This document shows positions 21,469 to 30,530 of a stretch of 64,000 nucleotides of DNA, one piece after another. The DNA comes from Ch67 sp041395845 (GTDB taxonomy: Bacteria; Pseudomonadota; Gammaproteobacteria; Pseudomonadales; Ketobacteraceae): contig JAWKZS010000009.1 of assembly GCA_041395845.1 (NCBI GenBank), forward strand, positions 62,001 through 126,000, written 5' to 3'. The position numbers and the translations under genes are program-made. The first letter of the stretch is position 1. Each line of letters begins with the position of its first letter. A model generated the notes under the pieces. That model was given only the letters and a program-made list of their open reading frames with translations. It had not been told where the DNA came from and ran no database searches.

Positions 21469-21554
21469 TGGTGCCGATGGTCAGACTCGAACTGACATGA
21501 GCAAAGCTCGGTTGATTTTGAATCAACTGCGTCTACCGGTTTCGCCACATCGGC
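21469..21554 (-). tRNA. tRNA-Leu (anticodon CAA)
   Basis: On the minus strand an 86-base tRNA can be folded. The acceptor arms GCCGATG and CATCGGC pair perfectly, followed by encoded ACCA. The anticodon stem GTTGA/TCAAC holds the loop TTCAAAA, giving anticodon CAA (reads UUG). The T arm carries GTTCGAGTC and there is a long variable arm, as expected for leucine. The sequence closely resembles the E. coli tRNA-Leu(CAA). It lies convergent with tamB. Confidence 0.97.
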
Positions 21555-21577
21555 TTTGGGGGCGATCAAGAGCGGCG

Positions 21578-21605
21578 ATTATAACAGCGCCGAAGACAAG
21601 GTCAA
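21578..21605 (-). promoter_or_regulatory. Sigma-70 promoter of tRNA-Leu
   Basis: On the minus strand TTGACC (21605-21600) and a perfect TATAAT (21583-21578) are separated by 16 bases, and the tRNA 5' end lies 23 bases further. The GC-rich stretch after the -10 box is the discriminator typical of stringently controlled stable-RNA promoters. Confidence 0.8.
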
Positions 21606-21635
21606 CCAGACGTTTCGGCGCCGCCCCCAACCCGC

Positions 21636-21641
21636 TATAAT
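21636..21641 (+). promoter_or_regulatory. -10 box for queA
   Basis: A perfect TATAAT lies 29 bases before the queA ATG, giving a short leader of about 23 bases without an obvious Shine-Dalgarno sequence. No good -35 box is visible. Confidence 0.45.
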
Positions 21642-21670
21642 TGGCGGCCTTTTCGCCAGCAGCACGACTC

Positions 21671-22696
21671 ATGAAGCGTACCGACTTTCATTACGACCTT
21701 CCCGATGAACTCATCGCCCGCTATCCGGCGCCTGAACGTTCCGCCAGCCGGCTGCTGGTGCTCGACCGTCAAACCGGCGCACGGCAGGATCGCCAGTTCC
21801 GCGATCTGCCGGCGTTTTTGCGGCCGGGCGACCTGCTGGTGTTCAACAATACCCGGGTGATTCCTGCCCGCCTGTTCGGGCAAAAGGAAACCGGCGGCAA
21901 GGTCGAAATCCTGGTGGAGCGCATGACCGGCGAGCAGACCTGTCTGGCCCATGTGCGTGCCAGCAAATCCCCCAAGCCCGGCAGCCGTATCCTCATCGAA
22001 GGGGGTGGCGAACTGCTGATGGAAGGCCGCGAGGGCGAACTCTTCCAGCTGCGTCACACCGGCGAAGGCAGCCTGCTGCAGCGGCTTGAACAGTGCGGCC
22101 ATATGCCCCTGCCACCGTATATCGATCGGGCCGATGAAGCTCTGGACCAGCAGCGCTACCAGACGGTTTACGCCGAAAAGCCGGGTGCCGTGGCCGCGCC
22201 CACTGCGGGTCTGCATTTCGACGACAGAGTACTGGAACAATTGCGCGCCAAGGGCGTCGAAACAGCGTTCGTGACCCTGCATGTGGGGGCGGGTACTTTC
22301 CAGCCGGTGCGGGCAGATGATATTCGCGACCACCAGATGCACGCCGAATGGCTGAGTGTCGATGCGGATACCGTGGCTCACATTCAGGCCACCAAAGCCC
22401 GTGGCGGCCGTGTCATTGCGGTGGGAACCACCTCGGTGCGCTGCCTGGAAACCGCCGCCCAGTCCGGCCAGCTGCAGCCGTTCGAAGGGGATACCCGCAT
22501 CTTTATCTATCCCGGTTATCAGTTCCGCGTGATTGACGGCCTGATCACCAATTTCCACCTGCCGGAATCCACCCTAATCATGCTGGTGAGCGCTCTGGCC
22601 GGGCAGGACAACGTGCTCCAGGCTTACCGCCATGCGGTGGCACAACGCTATCGTTTCTTCAGTTATGGCGACGCCATGCTGATCATTCAGGACTGA
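21671..22696 (+). CDS. queA: S-adenosylmethionine:tRNA ribosyltransferase-isomerase
   Basis: 341 residues. QueA transfers the ribosyl part of S-adenosylmethionine to preQ1 in tRNA, making epoxyqueuosine at the wobble position. The start MKRTDFHYDLPDELIARYPA, FNNTRVIPARLFG, the signature AAPTAGLHFDDRVL, LHVGAGTFQPVR and the C-terminal NFHLPESTLIMLVSALAG are all diagnostic. It is followed three bases later by tgt, the enzyme acting one step earlier in queuosine synthesis. Confidence 0.98.
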   Translation: MKRTDFHYDLPDELIARYPAPERSASRLLVLDRQTGARQDRQFRDLPAFLRPGDLLVFNNTRVIPARLFGQKETGGKVEILVERMTGEQTCLAHVRASKSPKPGSRILIEGGGELLMEGREGELFQLRHTGEGSLLQRLEQCGHMPLPPYIDRADEALDQQRYQTVYAEKPGAVAAPTAGLHFDDRVLEQLRAKGVETAFVTLHVGAGTFQPVRADDIRDHQMHAEWLSVDADTVAHIQATKARGGRVIAVGTTSVRCLETAAQSGQLQPFEGDTRIFIYPGYQFRVIDGLITNFHLPESTLIMLVSALAGQDNVLQAYRHAVAQRYRFFSYGDAMLIIQD

Positions 22697-22699
22697 CCG

Positions 22700-23815
22700 A
22701 TGAAATTCGAACTGCTTGCCTCAGACACCGGTGCCCGCCGCGGCCGCCTGACCTTTGATCGTGGTGTGGTGGAAACCCCGGCCTTCATGCCAGTGGGCAC
22801 CTATGGTTCGGTCAAGGCCATGCTGCCCCGGGATATCGGCGAGATCGGCGCCCAGATCATCCTCGGCAACACCTTTCACCTGATGCTGCGCCCCGGCACC
22901 GAGATCATCAAACTGCACGGCGACCTGCACGATTTCATCCAGTGGCAGGGCCCCATCCTCACCGATTCCGGCGGCTTTCAGGTGTTCTCACTGGGCAAGA
23001 TGCGCAAGATCACCGAAGAGGGCGTGAAATTCCAGTCCCCGGTGGATGGCAGCCCGGTCTACCTGAATCCGGAGATCGCCATGCAGGTGCAGCGGGACCT
23101 GGGATCGGACATCGTGATGATTTTCGATGAATGCACACCCTATCCGGCCACCGAGGCCGAGGCCCGCAAATCCATGGAACTGTCCCTGCGCTGGGCGCGA
23201 CGCTCAAAAGTGGCCCATGGGGACAATCCGTCAGCCCTGTTCGGCATCGTTCAGGGTGGCATGTACGAACACCTGCGCCTGGAATCCCTGGCAGGACTGA
23301 CCGATATCGCGTTTGATGGTTACGCCATTGGTGGCCTGTCCGTGGGCGAGCCGAAAGAAGAAATGCTCAACGTGCTGAACTACCTGTCCCCCCATATGCC
23401 CAAGGACAAACCCCGTTACCTGATGGGGGTGGGCAAGCCGGAGGACATCGTTGAGGCGGTGCGCCGGGGTGTGGACATGTTCGACTGCGTGATGCCTACC
23501 CGCAACGCCCGCAACGGCCACCTGTTTACCAGCAATGGGGTGATCAAAATCCGCAACGCGGTACACAAGACCGATACCGGCCCGCTGGACCCGGAATGTG
23601 ACTGCTATACCTGTCGCAACTTCTCCCGGGCCTACCTGCATCACCTGGATCGCTGCAAGGAAATCCTCAGCAGCCAGCTCAATACCATCCACAATCTGCG
23701 CTATTACCAGCGCCTGATGGCCGGTTTGCGCCAGGCCATTGAAACGGGTACATTTGAGCGCTTTGTAACGGACTTCTACGAACGGCGCGGCCTGTCAGTG
23801 CCCCCGTTATCCTGA
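22700..23815 (+). CDS. tgt: tRNA-guanine transglycosylase
   Basis: 371 residues. Tgt exchanges guanine-34 for preQ1 in tRNAs with GUN anticodons. The catalytic Asp lies in LTDSGGFQVFSLG and the nucleophile in GVDMFDCVMPTRNARNG; the zinc site CDCYTCRNFSRAYLHH is complete. The gene is three bases after queA and followed by yajC, giving the classic queA-tgt-yajC-secD-secF order. No unusual residues were noticed. Confidence 0.98.
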   Translation: MKFELLASDTGARRGRLTFDRGVVETPAFMPVGTYGSVKAMLPRDIGEIGAQIILGNTFHLMLRPGTEIIKLHGDLHDFIQWQGPILTDSGGFQVFSLGKMRKITEEGVKFQSPVDGSPVYLNPEIAMQVQRDLGSDIVMIFDECTPYPATEAEARKSMELSLRWARRSKVAHGDNPSALFGIVQGGMYEHLRLESLAGLTDIAFDGYAIGGLSVGEPKEEMLNVLNYLSPHMPKDKPRYLMGVGKPEDIVEAVRRGVDMFDCVMPTRNARNGHLFTSNGVIKIRNAVHKTDTGPLDPECDCYTCRNFSRAYLHHLDRCKEILSSQLNTIHNLRYYQRLMAGLRQAIETGTFERFVTDFYERRGLSVPPLS

Positions 23816-23855
23816 TTCCAGACCCTTTTCCCTATGTCATCAAACTGAGGTAAAT

Positions 23856-24194
23856 ATGAGCTTCTTTATCGCTGATGCACTGGCCGAAGCACCCGCTGCT
23901 GGCGCCGCTGCCGAAGGTTCTGCCCTGAGCTTCTGGGGCATGATGATCTTCATGGTGCTGATCTTCTATTTCATGATCATCCGCCCCCAGAACAAGCGCA
24001 ACAAGGAACTCAAGACGTTGCTGGAAAGTCTCAGCAAGGGTGATGAAGTGGCCCTGAGCGGCGGCATGCTGGGCAAGATCACCAAAGTCACCGACGACTA
24101 CGTGGTGGTCGAAGTGGCGCAGAATGTTGAAATCTCTTTCCAGAAAGGCGCAGTGACCGCGACCCTGCCCAAGGGCACGCTGAAAAATATCTGA
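23856..24194 (+). CDS. yajC: Sec translocon accessory protein YajC
   Basis: 112 residues with one transmembrane helix (MMIFMVLIFYFMII) followed by the family signature RPQNKRNKELKTLLESLSKGDEV and a small beta domain (GGMLGKITKVTDDYVVVEV). YajC associates with SecD and SecF, encoded directly downstream, in the holo-translocon that aids protein export. AGGTAAAT precedes the ATG. Confidence 0.97.
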   Translation: MSFFIADALAEAPAAGAAAEGSALSFWGMMIFMVLIFYFMIIRPQNKRNKELKTLLESLSKGDEVALSGGMLGKITKVTDDYVVVEVAQNVEISFQKGAVTATLPKGTLKNI

Positions 24195-24267
24195 TGCTTG
24201 CCACACGGGCGGGGCTGCAGTCCCGCCCGTCGTCAGGACCGACATCCAGAACAATAGGATTCCCTCC

Positions 24268-26154
24268 ATGCTCAACAAGTACCCGTTATGGAAAAACCTG
24301 CTGGTGGTGGCGCTCACCGTCTTCGGGTTTATCTATGCCATTCCCAACCTCTATCCCGATGATCCGGCGGTGCAGATCACTGCCTCCAAAGCGGGTGTCG
24401 AAACCGGGCAGAATGTTCTGGATAGCGCGCTGGCCGCCCTGGAAAAAGCCGGTGTCGCTGTGAAGCAATCGGAAATGATGGATAAGTCCGCATTGATCCG
24501 CTTCAGCGGTGCCGATGATCAGATTACGGCCCAGGCGGTGATCAAGCGGGCGCTGAATGACTCCTTCGGCAGCCAGTACATCGCGGCGCTCAACCTGGCC
24601 CCCACCACGCCGGAATGGCTGTCGAGCCTGGGTGCGGCGCCGATGAAGCTCGGTCTCGACCTGCGCGGCGGCGTGCACTTCCTGATGGAAGTGGATATGG
24701 ACCGCGCGCTGGAAACCCGTCTGGGCAACGTCGTCAACGGCATGCGTGACCGTTTCCGTGAAGAGAAAGTGATCGCCAAGATCCTGCGCAAAGTGCCGGA
24801 TGAACCTGCGATCGAAATGCTGTTCAGCAGCGCGGAAAAAGCCGAGCAGGCCCGCGCTATCCTGCGCAAGGAATTCCGCGATTACCTGATCGAAGAACAG
24901 AATGTGGGTGAGGACATCCGCCTCAAGCTGACCCTGTCCGAGCAGGCGCTGCGGGATATCCAGGATTATGCGGTGGAGCAGAACCTCACCTCGATCCGTA
25001 ACCGGGTCAACGAACTGGGGGTGTCTGAACCGGTGGTGGCCCGTCAGGGTATCAATCGTATCGTGATTCAGCTGCCGGGGGTGCAGGATACTGCCGAAGC
25101 CAAGCGTACCATCGGCAAGGCAGCCAACCTGGAATTCCGCATGGTGGACTGGGAAAACGACATCATGAATGTCACCCGTGCGCCGGTAGGCACCGAGATT
25201 CACAAGGTGCGCAATTCCCCGCGGGAAGTATTGCTGAAGAAAGACAACATCGTTACCGGTGAAAACGTCATTGACGCCAAGCCCGGTTACGACCAGAACA
25301 GCCAGCCGATGGTATCGGTGACCCTGGATACTGCCGGCGGTCGCCGCATGCTCAAGACCACCACCAAGCATGTGAAGGATTCCATGGCGGTACTGTTCAT
25401 CGAATCCAAGCCGGAAACCCGGGAAGTGGTCGAGAACGGTCAGAAGGTCCTCAAGACCTTCACCCGCGACTATAAGGAAGCCATCAGCGTCGCCACCATT
25501 CAGGGCGCGTTCGGCTCCAACTTCCAGATCACCGGTCTGGACAGTTATGACGAAGCCAAGGAGCTTGCGCTGCTGATGCGAGCCGGTGCGCTGGCAGCCC
25601 CCATGTATTTCGTGGAAGAACGCACCGTTGGTCCGAGCCTGGGTGCGCAGAATATCGAAGCAGGTCTGAAGTCCCTGGTGCTGGGCTTCGTGCTGGTCAT
25701 GGTGTTCATGCTGGTTTATTACCGGCTGTTTGGTCTGTTCGCCAATATCGCGCTGCTGATGAACGTGCTGTTGCTGGTGGCCTGTATGTCGCTGATTCCC
25801 GGCGCCACCCTGTCGCTGCCGGGCATGGCGGGTATCGTATTGACGGTGGGTATGGCGGTGGACGCCAACGTACTGATCTTCGAGCGTATCAAGGAAGAAT
25901 TGCGCAACGGTCTGTCGCCCCAGGCGGCGATCCATTCTGGCTACGATCGCGCGTTCCTGACCATTCTGGATGCGAACATCACCACGTTGCTGGTGGCGTT
26001 GATCCTGTTTGCCCTGGGCTCAGGCCCGGTGAAAGGCTTCGCGGTCACCCTGTCGCTGGGGATTCTGACCTCGATGTTTACCGCCATTGTCGGCACCCGC
26101 GCCATCGTGAATCTGGTGTACGGCGGCCGAACCCTGAAAACCCTGCGCGTGTGA
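24268..26154 (+). CDS. secD: Protein translocase subunit SecD
   Basis: 628 residues. SecD with SecF uses the proton gradient to pull exported proteins from the Sec channel on the periplasmic side. An N-terminal helix begins MLNKYPLWKNLLVVALTVFG, followed by the large periplasmic P1 region with LGLDLRGGVHFLMEVD. The C-terminal six-helix RND-type membrane part contains GMAVDANVLIFERIKEE, with the conserved Asp used in proton movement. A single full-length protein, not split; SecF follows after 13 bases. Confidence 0.98.
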   Translation: MLNKYPLWKNLLVVALTVFGFIYAIPNLYPDDPAVQITASKAGVETGQNVLDSALAALEKAGVAVKQSEMMDKSALIRFSGADDQITAQAVIKRALNDSFGSQYIAALNLAPTTPEWLSSLGAAPMKLGLDLRGGVHFLMEVDMDRALETRLGNVVNGMRDRFREEKVIAKILRKVPDEPAIEMLFSSAEKAEQARAILRKEFRDYLIEEQNVGEDIRLKLTLSEQALRDIQDYAVEQNLTSIRNRVNELGVSEPVVARQGINRIVIQLPGVQDTAEAKRTIGKAANLEFRMVDWENDIMNVTRAPVGTEIHKVRNSPREVLLKKDNIVTGENVIDAKPGYDQNSQPMVSVTLDTAGGRRMLKTTTKHVKDSMAVLFIESKPETREVVENGQKVLKTFTRDYKEAISVATIQGAFGSNFQITGLDSYDEAKELALLMRAGALAAPMYFVEERTVGPSLGAQNIEAGLKSLVLGFVLVMVFMLVYYRLFGLFANIALLMNVLLLVACMSLIPGATLSLPGMAGIVLTVGMAVDANVLIFERIKEELRNGLSPQAAIHSGYDRAFLTILDANITTLLVALILFALGSGPVKGFAVTLSLGILTSMFTAIVGTRAIVNLVYGGRTLKTLRV

Positions 26155-26167
26155 GGAGTCTGCAACC

Positions 26168-27082
26168 ATGAAAGCGTTCAACTTCAATTTTATGCGCGCT
26201 CGCAAGCTGCTTGGCGCGTTCTCCGTTCTGCTGGTCATTGGTTCCATCGTATCGCTGAGCACGCAGTTTCTGGCGCTGGGTCTCGACTTCACTGGCGGCA
26301 CCCAGATCGAAGTGGAATACAAGGACCCGGTGGATCTGGAAGTGGTGCGGGGCGTGCTCAACAGTAGCCCGTATGCGGGTGCGACCGTGCAGCATTTCGG
26401 TCGTTCCGAGGAGGTGCTGGTGCGCGTGCCGCCCATCGATGGCGAAGACAAGGATAAGGTGGGTGAAAACGTCATCTATCTGCTGCAGCAGCATGACGCG
26501 ACCGTGCAGAAAAAACGCGTGGAATTCGTCGGGCCTCAGGTTGGTGAGGAGTTGCGGGACAAGAGTGGTCTGGCGCTGCTGATCGCCCTGGGCATGATGC
26601 TCATCTACATCACGCTGCGTTTCCAGTTCAAGTTTGCGGTGGGTGCGGTAGTTGCACTGTTCCACGACGTCATCATCACCCTGGGCTTTTTCTCGGTGAC
26701 CCGGCTGCAGTTCGACCTGACGGCGATGGCGGCGATTCTCGCGGTGATCGGTTACTCCCTCAACGATACAATCGTTGTGTATGACCGGGTGCGGGAGAAC
26801 TTCCGCAAAGTTCGCGACGAAAGTCCGGAAGGTATCATCAATAGTGCGCTTAACCAGACCCTCAGCCGTACCCTGATGACGTCATTTACCACGTTGCTGG
26901 TGGTATTTGCGCTGGCTCTGTTTGGCGGCGAGCTGATCTATGCCTTTGCGGTGGCGCTGATCGTTGGTATTGGCGTGGGAACCTACTCGTCCATCTATGT
27001 GGCCAGCAACCTGCTACTGGTGCAGAACATCAACCGCGAAGATTTTCTCGAAAAAGCCGAAGTCGTGGACGACATGCCCTGA
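26168..27082 (+). CDS. secF: Protein translocase subunit SecF
   Basis: 304 residues, the partner of SecD. The N-terminal helix precedes the GLDFTGGTQIEVEY segment of the short periplasmic domain. The membrane part contains AILAVIGYSLNDTIVVYDRVREN, with the conserved Asp, and SRTLMTSFTTLLVV. Directly after secD, and followed by a hairpin that probably ends the yajC-secD-secF transcript. Confidence 0.97.
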   Translation: MKAFNFNFMRARKLLGAFSVLLVIGSIVSLSTQFLALGLDFTGGTQIEVEYKDPVDLEVVRGVLNSSPYAGATVQHFGRSEEVLVRVPPIDGEDKDKVGENVIYLLQQHDATVQKKRVEFVGPQVGEELRDKSGLALLIALGMMLIYITLRFQFKFAVGAVVALFHDVIITLGFFSVTRLQFDLTAMAAILAVIGYSLNDTIVVYDRVRENFRKVRDESPEGIINSALNQTLSRTLMTSFTTLLVVFALALFGGELIYAFAVALIVGIGVGTYSSIYVASNLLLVQNINREDFLEKAEVVDDMP

Positions 27083-27100
27083 TGGAGTGTTTGGAAAGAA

Positions 27101-27124
27101 CCCTGCGGACGCAATGCCGCAGGG
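27101..27124. terminator. Hairpin between secF and the suhB side
   Basis: CCCTGCGG (27101-27108) pairs perfectly with CCGCAGGG (27117-27124) around an 8-base loop, 18 bases after the secF stop. T-richness is weak on both strands (TTCTTT on the minus side), so it may serve both converging transcripts. Confidence 0.55.
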
Positions 27125-27133
27125 CTTCTGGAA

Positions 27134-27274
27134 TCAGCGAGGGTGCCGGGGGGGCTGCTGCCGGGACTCGATGGGAATGGGTCTGAGTACCTGTTCCTGC
27201 TGATACCAGCAGGTTTGACTGACGCGCTCGAACCAGGCCAGAACCGCGGATTTGATTTCTTGCCAACTCATCAT
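27134..27274 (-). CDS. Possible 46-residue small protein downstream of suhB
   Basis: A short frame starting MMSWQEIKSAVLAWFERVSQ, then a Gln/Pro/Arg-rich tail ending PPRHPR. A GAGGA sequence lies about 8 bases before the chosen ATG; two further in-frame ATGs lie up to 15 bases upstream. It stands alone in the 296-base space between the convergent secF and suhB genes and ends just before a hairpin. No family is recognised, and length and spacing alone do not prove translation. Confidence 0.3.
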   Translation of the reverse strand: MMSWQEIKSAVLAWFERVSQTCWYQQEQVLRPIPIESRQQPPRHPR

Positions 27275-27378
27275 GCCGGACATCCTCATGGCTGGAGGGC
27301 ATAAAACGCCCCGACAGTTCGAGTATAGTCCAGCGCTGGCCGGAACAACAATTGCTGCCCCGGCCAGGTACGGGAAGG

Positions 27379-28182
27379 TTATTTGGGCAGGTGGGGGTGG
27401 ATGGTCTGCAGCATCGCCTTGAACAGCTTGGGGGCGCCACAGACGACATCACCCTTCTTCAGGTGGTCCATGCCGCCGCGCATGTCGCCGATCAGGCCGC
27501 CTGCTTCGGTTACCAGCAGTGCACCTGCTGCCATGTCCCATTCGCTCAGGCCAAATTCCCAGAATCCGTCAAAACGGCCGGCGGCAACGTAGGCCAGATC
27601 CAGTGAAGCGGCTCCTGCGCGGCGAATACCCGCAGTGTTGCGCGCAAAATCGGCGAACATGCCCATATAAGCGTCGAAAATGCCAGACTGGTTGGGACGG
27701 AAGGGAAAGCCGGTCGCCAGCAGCGTGTTCTCCAGCCTGGCTTTGCTGCTGACCCGAATGCGGCGGCCGTTCAGCTGGGCGCCACGGCCACGGGCTGCGG
27801 TGAATTCTTCCCGGCGAATCGGGTCCAGTACCACGGCTACTTCAAGCTGGCCTTTGATCCTGAGGGCAATGGAAATGGCGAAGTGGGGTACGCCATGAAT
27901 GAAGTTGGTGGTGCCGTCCAGCGGGTCGATGACCCAGACGTAATCCTTGCCGTCACCATTGCCTTCGATCAGGCCGTTTTCCTCGCCGAGGAAGCTGTGA
28001 TCTGGGTAGCGCTTGCGGATGCCATCAATGATGCGCTGCTCTGAGGCGCGGTCGACCTTGGTCACAAAGTCGTTGGCACCCTTGGATTCGACATCGATCA
28101 TGTCCACCTGCTCGAAGGCCTTGGCAATCATTTCACCGGTCGAACGGGCGACGCCCAGCGCAGTGTTCAGCATTGGATGCAT
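27379..28182 (-). CDS. suhB: Inositol-1-monophosphatase family protein SuhB
   Basis: 267 residues, exactly the usual SuhB length. It is a Mg2+-dependent phosphatase acting on inositol 1-phosphate that, in E. coli, also joins ribosomal RNA antitermination complexes. Metal-binding residues appear in GEENG, in the DPLDGTTNFIHG signature and in the C-terminal WDMAAGALLVTEAGG. The start MHPMLNTALGVARS fits the family; a frame open to 28248 is ignored. Divergent from trmJ, a common gammaproteobacterial arrangement. Confidence 0.96.
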   Translation of the reverse strand: MHPMLNTALGVARSTGEMIAKAFEQVDMIDVESKGANDFVTKVDRASEQRIIDGIRKRYPDHSFLGEENGLIEGNGDGKDYVWVIDPLDGTTNFIHGVPHFAISIALRIKGQLEVAVVLDPIRREEFTAARGRGAQLNGRRIRVSSKARLENTLLATGFPFRPNQSGIFDAYMGMFADFARNTAGIRRAGAASLDLAYVAAGRFDGFWEFGLSEWDMAAGALLVTEAGGLIGDMRGGMDHLKKGDVVCGAPKLFKAMLQTIHPHLPK

Positions 28183-28346
28183 GGTATCGAATTCCTCAAA
28201 GAGCGATTTTTCGGGTTGCGAATGATACCAGAATCCGCCGGCGGGCAACGGATTTTCTTCCGGGGCCGGGGATGAAATCTGCTACCATGTGGCGTTTTTC
28301 CAGGGCAATCAGACCGGTTGCCGATCTCAGAAGGTTCCGCCAGTCC

Positions 28347-29117
28347 ATGCAAGCACTCGATCGTCTGCGTATCGTCATGATCAATACCAGTGATTCCGGC
28401 AACATCGGGGCCGCCGCCCGCGCCATGAAAACCATGGGGGTAAGTCAGCTGGTGCTGGTGCAGCCCAAGGAATTCCCCACCGCCAAGGCCACTGCCCGAG
28501 CCTCGGGAGCGGCGGATCTGCTGTTTGATGCGAAGGTGGTCGACACCCTGGATGACGCCATCGGTGACTGCCAGCTGGTGTTCGGCACCAGTGCCCGTAT
28601 GCGCACCATTCCCTGGCCCCTGATCAATCCCCGGGAAGCGGCGCAGCGTGTCATGAACGAGCCTGAAGGTGCCGATATTGCCATCCTGTTTGGCCGGGAA
28701 GACTCTGGTCTGACCAACGAGGAATTGCGACGCTGTCACCTGCATATCACCATTCCGGGTAATGACGCCTATTCAGTGCTGAATATTGCGGCGGCGATCC
28801 AGGTCATCTGTTACGAGATGCGGATGACAGCGCTGGAGCGTGCAGCGGCGCCGGAAGCGGAATTGAACCCGGATGGCGTGCGGGACTGGGATCAACCCCT
28901 GGTGTCGTCCGAGGATACGGAGCGCTTCCTGCAGCATTTCGAGCAGGTCATGCTTGATATCGACTTTTTCGACCCCAGTAATCCCAAACAGCTGCTGACC
29001 CGTCTGCGTCGTTATTTCATGCGCAACCGGATGGATCGGCTGGAACTGAATCTGCTGCGTGGTGTTCTGTCCACGATGCAGAAGCGGCTGAAGCAATCCT
29101 CGGCCGGTGACCACTAA
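28347..29117 (+). CDS. trmJ: tRNA (cytidine/uridine-2'-O)-methyltransferase TrmJ
   Basis: 256 residues of the SpoU (SPOUT) family. TrmJ methylates the ribose of residue 32 in the tRNA anticodon loop. Typical motifs are NIGAAARAMKTMG, LFGREDSGLTNEEL and the knotted SAM-binding IPGNDAYSVLNIAAAIQVICYE. The start MQALDRLRIVMINTSDSGN is preferred over in-frame codons reaching back into suhB. The gene precedes cysE and the isc regulator. Confidence 0.96.
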   Translation: MQALDRLRIVMINTSDSGNIGAAARAMKTMGVSQLVLVQPKEFPTAKATARASGAADLLFDAKVVDTLDDAIGDCQLVFGTSARMRTIPWPLINPREAAQRVMNEPEGADIAILFGREDSGLTNEELRRCHLHITIPGNDAYSVLNIAAAIQVICYEMRMTALERAAAPEAELNPDGVRDWDQPLVSSEDTERFLQHFEQVMLDIDFFDPSNPKQLLTRLRRYFMRNRMDRLELNLLRGVLSTMQKRLKQSSAGDH

Positions 29118-29126
29118 GGAACTCCC

Positions 29127-29915
29127 ATGTTTGAAGGCATTCGCGAAGACATCCAGTCCGTATTCCACCGGGATCCGGCTGCCCGCAACAGTCTCGAAGT
29201 GATCCTGACCTATCCTGGTCTTCATGCAGTGTTGCTGCACCGTCTTGCCCATGCCTGCTGGAACCGCGGGCTCAAGCTGCTGGCCCGCCTGATTTCCACC
29301 TTTTCCCGCTGGCTGACCGGCATCGAGATTCACCCCGGGGCCACCATCGGTCGGCGTTTCTTCATCGACCACGGCATGGGGGTGGTGATCGGGGAAACGG
29401 CCGAGGTGGGGGATGATGTGACGCTCTATCACGGCGTAACCCTGGGGGGCACCACCTGGAACAAGGGCAAGCGCCACCCGACCCTGGGCGACGGGGTGGT
29501 GGTGGGGGCCGGCGCCAAGGTGCTGGGGCCCATCAATGTGGGGGCCAATGCCCGGGTCGGTTCCAATGCTGTCGTCACCAAGGACGTACCGGACGGTGCC
29601 ACCGTGGTGGGCATTCCCGGCCGCATCATCTGCAAGGACGAAGACAATGATTGCCGCGAGCGCCAGCGCCAGGCCATGGCGGAAAAGCTCGGTTTTGACG
29701 CCTACGGCATCACGCCGGACATGCCGGACCCGATCGCCCGTTCGATCAGCAAGCTGCTGGATCACATGCACGCGGTTGATCAGAAAGTGAACCAGATCAG
29801 TACCGAATTGCAGAAGATGGGCCGCGATTGTGGCCAGACCCTGCCAGAGATCGACGATCAGGCCTTTGACCCCGTGGTGGAAGAGGTGGACAGCGGTCGC
29901 TCCAAAGTTGACTGA
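29127..29915 (+). CDS. cysE: Serine O-acetyltransferase
   Basis: 262 residues. CysE acetylates serine with acetyl-CoA, the first step of cysteine synthesis, and so supplies the sulfur substrate used by the IscS gene two genes downstream. It is an N-terminal helical domain followed by left-handed beta-helix hexapeptide repeats (IHPGATIGRRFFIDHGMGVVIG, VGDDVTLYHGVTLGG). The catalytic His is in the IDHG segment, and GAKVLGPINVGANARVGSNA follows. The C-terminal tail is longer than the shortest CysE forms and ends without the usual feedback Ile. Its stop codon lies within the IscR-like operator of iscR. Confidence 0.95.
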   Translation: MFEGIREDIQSVFHRDPAARNSLEVILTYPGLHAVLLHRLAHACWNRGLKLLARLISTFSRWLTGIEIHPGATIGRRFFIDHGMGVVIGETAEVGDDVTLYHGVTLGGTTWNKGKRHPTLGDGVVVGAGAKVLGPINVGANARVGSNAVVTKDVPDGATVVGIPGRIICKDEDNDCRERQRQAMAEKLGFDAYGITPDMPDPIARSISKLLDHMHAVDQKVNQISTELQKMGRDCGQTLPEIDDQAFDPVVEEVDSGRSKVD

Positions 29916-29936
29916 AATACTCGGTTATTGCACAAT
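29904..29936 (+). promoter_or_regulatory. iscR promoter with type 1 IscR-like site
   Basis: TTGACT (29908-29913) and CACAAT (29931-29936), 17 bases apart, form a promoter whose -35 region lies inside a sequence resembling the E. coli iscR operator (AAAGTTGACT...TACTCGG...). This predicts autorepression by [2Fe-2S] IscR. It overlaps the cysE stop codon. Confidence 0.65.
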
Positions 29937-29989
29937 TGAGACAGGCTGCACGCTGGGGTGTGGCCCTGTCTGAACCGGGAGCGCACTGT

Positions 29990-30487
29990 ATGAAACTCAC
30001 CACCAAAGGCCGCTATGCCGTTACCGCAATGCTGGATCTGGCGTTGCACGCGCAAAAGGGGCCGGTCAGTCTGGCGGATATTTCGGAGCGCCAGGGTATC
30101 TCGATTTCCTACCTGGAACAGCTGTTCTCCAAATTGCGCAAGAACGAGCTGGTCAGCAGCGTCCGCGGGCCCGGCGGCGGCTATCGCCTGAGCCGTGACG
30201 GCAACGACATTTTTGTTGCCCAGATCATTGATGCCGTGGATGAAAAGGTTGATGTCACCCGCTGCGCCGGCAACGGCAATTGCCAGGACGGTGAAACCTG
30301 CCTGACCCACGACCTGTGGCAGGACCTGAGCAACCAGCTGCATCGTTTCCTGAGTGAAATCAGCGTGCAAAGCCTTGTGGATCGCGCTGAAATCCGTAAA
30401 GTGGCCGACCGTCAGGATCGCTATCAGCTGGAGCGTGGCCGCAAGGGCTCCGACAGCGACCGCCTGCCCCTGAGCGAACTCAACTAA
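29990..30487 (+). CDS. iscR: Fe-S cluster regulator IscR (Rrf2 family)
   Basis: 165 residues. IscR senses Fe-S cluster supply: the holo form represses isc genes and the apo form activates suf-type genes. A winged-helix domain at the N-terminus (MKLTTKGRYAVTAMLDLALH) is followed by the cluster ligands C92, C98, C104 and H107 in CAGNGNCQDGETCLTH, at the same positions as in E. coli. The GPGGGYRL wing is present. It precedes iscS by 43 bases. Confidence 0.96.
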   Translation: MKLTTKGRYAVTAMLDLALHAQKGPVSLADISERQGISISYLEQLFSKLRKNELVSSVRGPGGGYRLSRDGNDIFVAQIIDAVDEKVDVTRCAGNGNCQDGETCLTHDLWQDLSNQLHRFLSEISVQSLVDRAEIRKVADRQDRYQLERGRKGSDSDRLPLSELN

Positions 30488-30530
30488 CGCCCCGCATCCC
30501 TGCCGACGGGGCCCGTCATGAGGTTTATCC

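Noticed and set aside
24286..25935. Open antisense frame of 549 codons opposite secD
   Set aside because: SecD is full length and canonical; the antisense product is low-complexity (His/Gln-rich) and has no family.
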